A DNA stretch of 64,000 nucleotides from Polychytrium aggregatum. Lineage: Eukaryota > Chytridiomycota > Chytridiomycetes > Polychytriales. The stretch lies in NCBI RefSeq assembly GCF_025602895.1, contig NW_026516218.1, positions 620,001 to 684,000 of the forward strand. The letters are read 5' to 3'. The notes under the pieces were generated by a model. That model did no database searches and was not told where the DNA came from. It worked only from the letters and a program-made list of their open reading frames with translations. The first letter of the stretch is position 1; every line of letters starts with the position of its first letter. Positions 1-10,087 of this stretch are shown here, piece after piece. A program made the translations under genes and the position numbers.

Positions 1-2462
1 CAGCATCGACGAGGATAGAACAGTTTTGCACCGCTGCAACACACCGCACACCGACACGGATCATGCACACGCGCACTGCAGCTTTGCCACGACAAAGCAG
101 GCAGGCAGGCAGGACTCACAGGATATGCTTTGGCTCTCGCACAGTCGCTGAAGCGCACAGCGCAGCGAAAAGTTGAACTGCTGGAGCTGGGTGATGGAAG
201 TAATGTCCCGCACGACGTTCTTGGGAGCGTGGGTGAGGCAAAACAGGGCACCGGTCTCGGGCTGACAGGCTGCATCCCGAAGCTGCTCCGTTAGCGACAC
301 CCGACAGACGCTGCAGTGGAAGCAGATCGGATGCCATCGCATCGTGCCTTTCCGCTGCGGACAAGCCTCTTCGACGGTGCTGGAGCACAGCGTGCAGGTA
401 TCGACCATTCGAGGCTGCTGGCTCTGCTGGTACAGCCGTTGGGCCTCGGTTTCGTCCTGGATGTCGCCCAGGGCAATAAGGCGGTCCAAAAAGCGATCGA
501 CCGTGACGGGCTCGTTGTACTTTCGCTCCTGGGGGGACGGGTGAAGATGCATGAAGGGGAGGTTGGGTCAGGTACAATCGAATGGGATTAGACGACGCAA
601 CCTACACAGTCGGTATGTCGCAGTTGGTCCATGGCATGCTTGGACTTACCAGTCTGAGGGCGCCATCAAGGGCCGCGCGGATCAGGATCTTGAGCATCTG
701 TGCCAGACTGGTGACGAGACGGACCATCTCCTGGGCAACCTGCTGCCGACGCTGCGACGGCGCGACGCTCAGGAGCGAGAGGAAAAAGGAAATGCGCTTG
801 ACAAGCTGCTTGGGCTCGGCATCGTGCGACAGGCCCGTCGAGTCGCTGTGGCCCTGCAGCTTGTTTTCGATCTCATCCAGGCCCTCGAAGAGGGCGTCGA
901 TGTGGGAAATGAACTTGCCGGCGTGGATCACACCGTTTCGGTAGTTTTCGTTGGTGACGTTCAGCAGGATCCCGGTAATGCACTCGGCTGCCGAGTCCTC
1001 AAAGGTCGAGAGCACCGTCAGAATCTTGCGAACCTTTTCGAAGATGGCCTCCTGCTGCACCGAGTCGACGACTGCGGGACAGGGTGTGTAACGTTAGTGG
1101 ATTGGGCCTGTTGGATGAGCAGCGGGCCGCGGGGGGCCCGGATCGTCCTCCTGCCAGGGAGCACGAAAGCGAGGACGGACGGACGGACGGACGGATGTAC
1201 CTTGGCTGTCGGGGTCAGCTTCCGAATCAGTGATGGACGCCAGCTTGACATTCCAAAGCTGAGAGGAGAGGGAGGCCGGATCAAGTTGGATCGAGTCAGG
1301 TCGAGTCGGGTCAGGTCCTGTCGGGTCAAAGGCGGCCAGGGACCGATGCATGGCAGAGGGCCTGCAGCAGCGCAGAGCTGGAGGAGGGAGGCAGGGAGGG
1401 AGCATTTACCTTGTAGATCATGTAACAGTCCGGGTGCCAGTGCTCGGTAATCTCGTTCTTGGTGATTTCGACAAAGTTCTTGAGAACAAAGGTCCGGCAT
1501 CCGCCGCATCTCGCCGCAAAGCTCTTGGAGTAGTGTTCCTGGCAATAGATCTGGCCGTCCCGCTCGTAGTAGCAATCCCGCTGGCGGAAGATCTTTGGAC
1601 ACACGGAGCATGTAAAGTGCTCCATGTGGAACTTTTTGTTGAGGGCGCTGATATGGGGGCCACGCATCGCCTCGCCACACTTTGCGCAGAGCAGGTCCAG
1701 ACGCCGAAAGTAGTCTCGTTCGCAGAATACATGCATCCGTCCGTCCGAGCCCTTCAGGCCAAAGAACTTTTCAGCCACGACCTGGGAGCAGTCCTGGGGA
1801 GCAAGAGGAATGGGTGAGGGAGCAGCGGAGAGACAATGTCAGCTTCTATATCGACAGTCCAAGAGCAGACGGCCAGGGGCGACGAGAGGGTTGGATTGGG
1901 AGGGGTGAGCCGACAGAAGGACAAGCGAGGTGGAAGCCGCAAAGGCCAAAGCGATCCAAGAACCAGCGACGCAGCCGGCCGGACGCTCCCAGGCCCCGAT
2001 GACAAGACGATGCCACTGGGACGAGTAGATATTGACGGGCCGCACCGAGACGTGCAGCACCCCGATCCGGCGACAGGGACATGCCGGTTCAGCCAGCCGA
2101 GGCATGAGCGGAGCCCGAATGCAAGCACTGATCCGAGCCGGATTGAGGGCGAGCAACACCAAGAGATGCAGGTGGGAGGAGCCGAGGGAGAGCCGGGAGC
2201 GGGAGCCCAGCGCCACCACCAGCGGCGATCCAGACCGTACACCAGCAGAGACGAATGGGAGGTCGGCTGGGCAGAGAAGGCAGACGGAGGAAGAGGGTAC
2301 CTCGCATTTGAAGCAGTCGATATGGTAGTTTTCGCTGGAGGCACGGACGAACTGGCCGTCGATGGGCTTGGCGCATATCTTGCAGTACTTTTGGTTCCGA
2401 TGCCTCTTCTCTGAGGGAGCCGATGGGGCCGAGGGAGCCAGAGGAGCCGACGGGGCCGACAT
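1..2462 (-). CDS. LRG1: LRG1/Lrg11-like LIM-domain Rho GTPase-activating protein (3' end beyond window)
   Basis: Fungal LRG1-type proteins carry LIM zinc fingers ahead of a RhoGAP domain and switch off Rho1 in wall-integrity signalling. Exons on the minus strand: 2462-2301, 1793-1410, 1258-1201, 1071-650, 528-120, with a probable further exon from 33 leftward. The first LIM begins at KYCKICAKPIDG and continues across intron 1 as FKCE-DCSQVVAEKFF. The second has CAKCGEAMRG and CSVCPKIF. The third, in exon 5, has CTLCSSTVEE and WHPICFHCSVC. The WNVKLAS linker after LIM2 is typical of the family. The RhoGAP domain would lie past position 1 and is not visible. I chose the ATG at 2462; an upstream TTG in the same frame was rejected. 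Intron 1 is long (507 nt), and introns 2-3 contain GGAC and GTCGAG-type short repeats. Family assignment is firm; the last exon is a guess. Confidence 0.88.
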
Positions 2463-3614
2463 GGCGGATGGAAGAGGGACAGATGCGGCGCTCCGTTGCA
2501 AGCAGGACCGAGCAGAGCAGAGCAGAGCAGAGCAGAGCAGAGGCGAGCAGGACCGAGCAGGACCGAGCCGGAAGGAAAGGAAGGCAGTTTGGGATGATGA
2601 AAGGCCGGCGCCGAAAGGCCGAAGCGAGACGGAAGCGGCCGAGACGAGGGCGAGAGGGGCGAGGGAGGGGCGGGTGCGACAGTGGCGAGTCGCGGAGCGG
2701 GGGCGCCGTGCGACCGCCGCGGCGGGCGGGGGTGCGTGGAGCGCGTGAGGTGGGTGCCACTGCGGAGCGTTGAATTGTGCTGCGTTGTGCTATGGTCTAC
2801 TGTGCAGTCCAGCAGTGGATTGCCGAGCCGAGCTGGCGGCTTGCTGGCGGCTGCGCTGATTCTGTGCCTTGTGTGCGGGGTGCGTCTTGGATGTGCGATT
2901 GCTGCACCCGCATCGGGAGCCGGACGAGCAGCAGGATCGGGGACAGGGCGGAGAACAACCAGGCGGGTTCCAGGACAGGCAGCGACCCGATGCTCCTGGA
3001 TATCGCTGGAGTGCTTGTGGCGTGTGGAAAGCGCAAAGAGAAAGCGCCAGGCAACAGCAACACCGAATAACGCCGAACACCACCACCGAACAACATCGAA
3101 TAACAGCGAATACCACCGCCGAACAATACCACCGAACAATACCACCGAACAACACCACCAAGACCAACAGCAGGAAACCCACCGCAGGGATCCACCCCGC
3201 AATACGGAACGGCGGGATCACCGGATCGATCGCCTTGGCCGAGGGAGTCCATCGCCGTCCCTCCTGCAGCCCGGCGACGCAGCGCATCCAGCACCAGCCC
3301 GGCGACATGTTCCCGAACTCCATGCCAAACAACAATTCGCTCCGTCCTTGTCGACATGATCCACTCGCATCGACCTTGGACCATTTCGCCACCACGGCCG
3401 CGATCGCGATCGGCCGAGCCACCGCGAGGGATCCTTCAGCCCGCCCAGCCAATCCGCTGTCGCCCTGTTCCTCGCGTGCACAGCCCCGATCATTCTGACG
3501 CTGCTCCTGGCTGCTCGCACGAATATAAATCTGCCCTCGCCCACCCAGCTCCCTCTGCGCCCATCCAACTTCCTCTGCAGTTCCCTCTCCCAATCGATCT
3601 TTGCTCTCCCCACC
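2463..3614. other. Divergent spacer between LRG1-like and GH9 genes, with short repeats
   Basis: No convincing gene is visible. The stretch holds a GAGCA pentamer run (about 2510-2560) just upstream of the LRG1-like start, and an imperfect run of CCGAACAA/CGAATAA-type units (about 3060-3170). Long open frames on the minus strand here are low-complexity shadows. It probably contains the promoters of both flanking genes. Confidence 0.6.
3524..3530 (+). promoter_or_regulatory. TATA box of the GH9 gene
   Basis: TATAAAT lies about 85 bp upstream of the GH9 ATG and is followed by a pyrimidine-rich leader. Similar TATA-to-ATG spacing is seen for other genes here (thiolase, PhyH-type gene). Confidence 0.6.
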
Positions 3615-5991
3615 ATGTCCCAGCCCTTGCCCGACATCCTCGCCCTCGGCCCCGCCCAGGTCTCGTCCGTCCTCCTGAACCACGTCGGGTTCAACACCAA
3701 GAGCCCCAAAAAGTTCCTCGTCGCTGCTCCTGCTGCTGCTGGCCTGACATCCTTTGAGCTCCTTGGCCCGGACGGCGCCAAGGTCTTCACCGGCCCGCTG
3801 GTCGCTGCCGGCACCACCGACGAGTGGTCTGTTGGCCACCACTGGCTTGGTGATCTGAGCGGCTTTGAGGCCGCTCCTGGCCTGAGCTACCGCATCCGTG
3901 TGCCCTCGGGCGACTCGACTCCTGAACTGCTCTCCGAGCGCTTCGACATTGGCGACGAGCTCCTGGCCGAGAGCATCGTCCCCGACCTGATCCACTACTT
4001 CCGATCCCAGCGTGTCGCTGGCAAGTTCGCCAAGGCCGACCACACCGTCCCCTTCGCACCTGCTGCCGACGGCACCCAGCGCTCCGGAACCGTCGATGTC
4101 CACGGCGGCTGGTACGATGCCTCGGGCGACGTTTCCAAGTACCTCAGCCACCTGTCGTATGGTGAGTGTCTCGCTCAGGACAGACAGCCACGGGCTGCAA
4201 CCCCACATTCGTTTGCTGATAACCGCTCTTTGTCGTTATATCCAAAAGCCAACTTCATGAACCCCCAGCAGACTCCCTTGGTTGCCTGGAACCTGCTCGA
4301 CGCCGCCGACGTCTTTGCCACCCTGCCCGACAACGACCGTCTGACCGCCCAGGTTGCGCACTTGCGCGAGGAGGCCATCTACGGCGCCGACTTTTTGGTC
4401 CGCATGCAGGACCCCGAGGGCTACTTTTACATGACCGTCTTTGACAAGTGGTCCAAGGACATTAAGCAGCGCGAGATCTGCTCGTGTAAGTGTTGTGTTG
4501 CTCTGTTGTTGTGTTGCTGTGTTGTTGTGTTGCAAGAAGATCGATCTGACCCGTCTGGCCCATATCTGCTCTCGCCCTTCTCGATCGTCACAGACGCCAC
4601 GCAAAAGGGCCTCAAGTTTGATACTTGGCAGGCTGGCTATCGCCAGGGCGGTGGTCTCACCATCGCTGCCCTCGCTCGCACCAGCACCCTCAAGCCCGAG
4701 TTCATTGCCGCCTGTGGCGATTACGCCCCCGAAAAGTACCTCGCTGCCGCCGAGACTGGCTTCCAGCATCTCGAGCTCCACAACAAGGAGTACCTCGACA
4801 ACGGCGAAGAAAACATCATCGATGACTACTGCGCGCTGCTGGCTGCCTCGGAGCTGTTCCTGGCCACGCGCAAGGAGGAGTATCTCGAAGCTGCCCGTCG
4901 CCGCGCCCAGTCGCTGCAAAGCCGCCAGGCCTCGAACGAGACCGTCAAGAACTTTTGGGTCGCCAACAACCAGCTCGATGGCGGCGAAGGCTTCCGTCCC
5001 TTCTTCCATGCCTCTGATGCTGGTCTGCCCGTGACCGCCCTCGACCGCTACATCGACGCCGAGACCGACGAGGCCGCCAAGGACGCTGCCCGTGCCACCA
5101 TCCGCCGGGCGGTGGAGTTTGAGCTGGCCATCACCACCGAGGTCAACAACCCCTTCCACTACCCACGCCAGTACGTCAAGCCCGTCGATGCTGCTGCCCA
5201 CACTGGTGAGTCTGAGCGCCTGCCTGTCCGGACGAGCAGGGAGGAGCGGGGACGAGCTTGCCGCCCTGGGCGTACCGGGATGCTCAGCCTGGTCGCGTGA
5301 GCCGCAGCCGCAGCCGCGCGAGCCCCGATCTGCCAGCAAGGGGCGCATCACACCATACAGGGCTGGCGTGGCGGATCACAGGGCCCTGTGTTCCTGTCCC
5401 ATGGCCGCGCGTGGTTGCGCCACAGTTCCTGTCTGCCTGGCGGCATCGGGACCCACCCGGTTTGTCTCGGTGGCAACATGGCCTTGCCTGCGGGTCTGTG
5501 GTTGTGGTTGTGGGCGACATGACTAACCGGGCTTCGTGGCGCCTGTGCCGATCTGCTCCTGCATAGCCTTCTTCTTCCCCCACAACAACGAGTCGGGCTA
5601 CTGGTGGCAGGGCGAGAACGCCCGCCTGGGCTCGCTCTCGGCCGCCCTCTCCAAGGCCCTGAAGCACCTCACCGACGCCGACAGCTCGCTGGCCCAGGAG
5701 CTGCGAGTCTCGGCCACCCGCCACATCGACTGGATCCTCGGCGCCAACCCCTTCGACATGTGCATGCTCCAGGGACGCGGCCGACGCAACCCCGAGTATC
5801 TGCGTCCGTTTGCCAACGCCCCCGGCGGTGTCTGCAACGGCATCACCTCGGGCTTCGACAACGAGCACGACATTACCTTCAAGCCCGAGCCCCATGGCGG
5901 AGACTGGGCCCAGAACTGGCGTTGGGGCGAGCAGTGGATCCCGCACGGTGCCAACCTGCTGCTTGCCGTGGCGTACCTGGGCCGTTACTGA
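3615..5991 (+). CDS. Glycoside hydrolase family 9 protein (endoglucanase-like) with N-terminal Ig-like domain
   Basis: GH9 enzymes are mostly inverting beta-1,4-glucanases. Exons: 3615-4161, 4249-4485, 4594-5205, 5567-5991, giving 606 aa. Residues 1-110 resemble the Ig-like domain that precedes the catalytic barrel in many GH9 enzymes. The catalytic part shows GGWYDASGD (the Asp-containing base region), TWQAGYRQGGG, the C-terminal DWILGANPFDMCMLQG region, and WRWGEQWIPHG carrying a candidate acid Glu. The ATG sits in a good CACC context downstream of a TATA box. No signal peptide or membrane segment is visible at the N terminus, which is odd for a polysaccharide hydrolase. Intron 3 is 361 nt and could hide alternative splicing. 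Family is secure; substrate (cellulose, mixed-linkage glucan or oligosaccharide) is unknown. Confidence 0.9.
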
Positions 5992-6667
5992 ACCGCGCAA
6001 GCGTGTTCCCCCTGAGCTCGCTGGGGCGGTCTGTCGATCCGTGAACCGACCTAAATAATGGCTCGGCCATCAATCCGACCTTTGATATGGAGTCTCGGGC
6101 GCTGTGTCCGAGATCGGTGTTGTCCATCGTGATTTTTTGATGTAGATATTCTGTTGTTACAGCGTGTCCCCGAACGAAACGGGGGGACACATCTTGTTTT
6201 GAGCCAGAGTTGTTTTTTTCATGGTCCTGAATTACACACACCCCCATCGCCCATCATGACCAAACAGTGTGCCCAAGGAGGACCGACATTGTGGAATGCC
6301 TCGTGGAAGCATGGGAGGAGGACCAATTGAATCCACAGACTCAGGTTCGCTTGGTATGTCGAGCAAGCACCACCATCGCCAGAGATATCTATCCAGAGAG
6401 TTGAGTAGCATGCACCGCACTCCCGCATCGCGCCGTCGATGCCAGCCGATCGTCGCCAATGGAAATCGACCAGATGTAATTCAAGGCGATGGTCCTGGAT
6501 CAACAGGCATCGAGCCGCTGATGCCAGAAGAAATGGACACAGTTCCACGTGTATCTGCTCTGGCTGTGTCAAACAACCGTCATATTCGCGATTAGGACAT
6601 GATATTGTCAGGGCGGTGAGAGACGGTGAATGGGGAAGTGAGGGAGGGACAAGCAGGGGAGGGACTA
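5992..6667. other. Convergent spacer between GH9 (+) and chitinase (-) 3' ends
   Basis: Likely 3' UTRs of both genes. The sequence is locally AT-richer (6120-6240). Small open frames on both strands have no recognisable domain. I see nothing else. Confidence 0.5.
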
Positions 6668-8690
6668 TCAAAGGCCGGCAGCGACAGTGTTGGACCAGCC
6701 GCTGGTATCATGGGTGATCTGCCAGCCAAAGAAGCCAGCGTTCCATTTGCCAGTGGCTTTGGCCTGGCTGATGCACGAGGCCAGAGTCGAGGCAGACATG
6801 AAGCCGGTGTTGACGACATCGGCCTGGGTGATGGGCTTGCCGATGACGACCTTTTCGGAGGGGACGCCCTTTGCGATGATCTCAAAGACGGAGGTGCCGA
6901 TAAAGGGGGCCTGGGACTTGTTGAGGAGCGAGGTGCAGTCCTGGTCTGTGAGAGAGAAGTAGGAAGGAGGGGAAGTATCAAACAAAGATGAACATCAGTA
7001 AAGTCAGCGGAACCACAAGAGTGATGGCTTGGGGAGCTGTCCCAATGTCGGGGCCGTTACTGGCTCACGGTGTTGTACTCTGGATGGAACTCGGGAGAAC
7101 ACTCACAGTTGGTGGATCCCTGGTTGTAGAACTGGATATTGTACCAGTCGATGGTGGAGCCGACCTTCTGATCAACAGTCAGGTAGCCGCCATTGGGATA
7201 CTGAGTGGGCAGATCCTTGCCGACAAAGTCTGGATGGGAAGGTGTAAGGAAGGTGGGTAAGTGACCGGTGCGCCAGTATTTAACAAGTAAGGCCCTGAGG
7301 CGACACAGCCAAGAACCACGGGGGGGGGCACGAGCACTCACAGGGAGCCTGAGGAGCGTGGGTGATGATGTAGCGGGGGCTCGGCAGGTTGTTGCGGAGC
7401 TCGGTCTGGAATGAGATCAGCCAGGCCTCGCCCGTGCCAGCCTCGAGCGAGGGATTGTCCTCCCAGTCAATATCGGCGCCGTCGAGCTGATATTGCTTCA
7501 CAAAGGCGGCGAGGTTCTGGGCGGTCTTGACAGGATCGAGCTTGCTGAGGGTGGGGAACTCGGCGGCACCAAAGGCTGATGCAACCAACAACAGTCACAC
7601 GCAGAAGAGAGAGGAGACAGCAAAGACGCCGATGTGAGTCCATGGACAAAGTGCGATATTCCCGGACACATGAAACAGAGTGAGAGCGTCGGATCTGGCA
7701 AACTTGCTTGACTGCAGCAGAGATGCTCGACATACCCGCAACAAGCACAACTTTGCCGGCGGCATGCAGGCTGTCGAGGTAGCCCTGGCGAACAGAAGCA
7801 TCCAGTCCCTGTGCATAGCCAAAACGTGCAGATCCAGGGAACAAAGCGCAGATGGGTCAGCTCGATGGCGATCAGGTGAGAGAGACTGAGGATTGCCTGC
7901 AAACTATGGGGCGTGGGAAACGAGATTGAAAGACAGTCCCCAAAATGGACTCCACGGCCCGATTCGACCAATTGAGGCCATAAATCAGGGCCATCGAATA
8001 TGCGGCTACTTACGGTCCACGTGTAGGCTGAGTCGTAAGCACCGCTCGAGAGCCAGAAGCCAAGGATGAATGTGTTGTACCGGTACGAAGGAACAGATCC
8101 GGGGATGAAGAAAGCAGCAGGAGACGAGTTGCCGCTGGTATTGTCGTCGTCTGCAAATCGGCAGGCAAGGGGAAGGAAGGAGGGGGAATTGAGCAACGAA
8201 AGCGACGCAAACGCAGGCGCAGGAGGAAGAGCGGCAAGGGAAGCCGCAGACACGCAAGGCAGCGATGCCAGAGAGATGCTGGGATCGCCTCAAACTCACA
8301 TCCAATGATTTTAGGGCCGCTGATGGTGGGGACAGGCACCTGACCGGTTGGGGTAGGAGGAGATGCTGTCGCAGTGGTGACGGCCGAGGTGATCTTCTTG
8401 GTGGAGCTCGACTTGGCGGGGACAGTGGTGGTGGTGGTAGTAGTGGTGGTAGAGGACTTGGCGGGCTTGGTGGTCTTGGTCTTTTTGGTCTTGGTGGTCT
8501 TGACGGGCTTGGTGGTCTTCTTGGCCTTGGTGGTCTTCTTGGCGGCCTCAACGGTGGCCTGGAGGTGGTCCTGGGAGGTGGCCACAACCTCGGCCGAGAC
8601 CGAGTTGGGGTGGTGGTTGGCTCCGTTGCGGGCAACAACCGACTGGACGGCGGCGGCAGCAAGGATGAGGGTGGCAAGCGACAGCTTCAT
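6668..8690 (-). CDS. Secreted GH18 chitinase with Lys/Thr-rich linker
   Basis: GH18 chitinases cleave beta-1,4-GlcNAc polymers by substrate-assisted catalysis. Exons: 8690-8300, 8150-8014, 7808-7736, 7575-7342, 7229-7107, 6945-6668 (411 aa). The N terminus MKLSLATLILAAAAVQ is a clear signal peptide. Residues about 45-125 form a linker rich in KTTK and poly-Thr with Ser/Pro, likely O-glycosylated and strongly cationic. The catalytic motif DGADIDWED matches DxxDxDxE with its acid Glu. Later blocks (WYNIQFYNQG, FFGWQI near the C terminus) fit the barrel. Intron 3 was placed at a GTATGT donor so that VVLVA joins AFGAAEFPT in frame; a nearby GTTTGC alternative breaks the frame. A chitinase could serve wall remodelling, zoospore release or substrate feeding; the sequence does not decide. 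Confidence 0.9.
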
Positions 8691-10087
8691 GGCAGGCAGG
8701 CAAGAGATGAGGGAAGGACGGAGCGGGCCGACGACGTTCAGGCAGAGAGCAAAGGTGTTTGCGGACCAGCGGAAACGACGCCGCCGCAACAGGGAGCGGG
8801 CCGGGCCGAGGCTTTTATCGTCCAGCAGACAGGATCGGGGCCATCCCCAAGGCAGCAGAGCAAAAGGAGGAAGGGTGGGTGAGGGTGGAAGGAACATTCC
8901 CGGGGGGGAGGGTCAGCCAAGGGCGGGGGGAGCGCACACGGAAGCACGCCCCAGCCAGCAAGGAAGGGACAAGCCGAGGAAGGTCTTGTGGGAACTGGTG
9001 GAGTGCGGCATGGAGGCAGGCGACGGCGATCGACGAACAGTGGCAAGGTAGAGAATGCAGCAGAATGCAATGGTGAGCAACAGAATGCAGCAGAATGCAA
9101 TGGAGAGCAGCGGTGCCTCTTGCGAACAGCCAGGAAGGGGTGGATGGGGACATGCGACCTCGGCGCAAGGCGTGAGATCACAAGAGGGGATGCGCCGCTG
9201 GCATTCAGGCAGTTCTGGTGCAAGCACACTGCACAAGGGGGGAAGAGCAGCACGACGCAGGCGACACAGCAAGATGCAAGAGGGAAGAGATGGCAGATGG
9301 GGGAGCAAGGCAGACAGGGGACAAGAGGAGACAGGCGACGCGACGACAGGGGCATCAAGGACACGCGACTGCCACGAAGGGAGATGCGCCGTCGCACAGG
9401 GCAGCAGCAGACAGAGCTAGCAGAGCAAGCAGAGCAAGCAGAGCAAGCAGAGCAAGCAGATGAGCAAGATCTCGCACAGGCCTTGCACAGGCCTTGCACA
9501 GGTCTCGCACAGCAGGCACAGTGCTGTACAGGTGCGAGATGCGAGGCGGAGCGATGGCGATCTCAACCCACAACCCATGCGGATGGACAGCAGCAGACAC
9601 ACAAGCAATCAGCAGCAGACACACGAGCAATCAGCAGCAGATACACGAGCAATCAGCAGCAAATGCCCCCCAGAGCAATTCACAACAACCGCACACCAGA
9701 ACAACGACCAACACTTGTGCTCGCACAGAGGGGGCTCGCGCGGGCCGGTGCGACCGGACCCTGCACGCCTTGCTTTTCCTTTCCTCTTCCGATCGCGCAA
9801 TCGGTCACGCGCACGTGTGCATGCGTGACTGCCCGCAAGCCAGCAACAGGGACCCGGCCCCGGTGCCACAACAGCATACAGCCCATCCATAACGGGACAC
9901 CGTGCATTCCGGTCATGCGGGTCTCATTATCCGGGTGATGAGTTACAGCCATTCACCATGCGGCGACCAGTACGACCGTAGTGTGCCGGGCATTTCGCTT
10001 GCTCCAACGTTGTCGAGGCGGTCATTTATTACAAATACGAACGCAAGCGGGATAGCGGCTTGTTGTTTTCCGAACACAGCGTGGCTA
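8691..10087. repeat. Gene-free spacer with clustered short tandem repeats
   Basis: No supported gene. It contains CAGAATGCA/CAATGG-type repeats (about 9055-9110), four copies of a 9-mer AGAGCAAGC (about 9421-9460), a CACAGGCCTTG repeat (about 9476-9510), and three copies of a ~22-bp unit with AGCAATCAGCAGCAG (about 9592-9660). Open frames across it are repeat translations. Confidence 0.6.
8812..8818 (-). promoter_or_regulatory. Candidate TATA-like element of the chitinase gene
   Basis: Reading the minus strand, GATAAAAGC occurs about 125 bp upstream of the chitinase ATG, similar to the spacing of other TATA elements in the window. The match is imperfect. Confidence 0.4.

Noticed and set aside
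1754-3202. 482-aa minus-strand ORF
   Set aside because: Runs antisense and through repeats; composition extremely Ser/Pro/Arg biased and it overlaps the true LIM exons in another frame.
2790-4208. 472-aa minus-strand ORF opposite GH9 exon 1
   Set aside because: Shadow of the GH9 coding strand (Gly/Val/Ala-rich antisense frame), no family motif.
7566-7760. Alternative chitinase intron with a GTTTGC donor at 7703
   Set aside because: It leaves the downstream exon out of frame; the GTATGT donor at 7735 restores VVLVA-AFGAAEF in phase.
9421-9660. Direct repeats considered as a CRISPR-like array
   Set aside because: Contiguous short tandem units without unique spacers, in a eukaryotic spliced-gene context.
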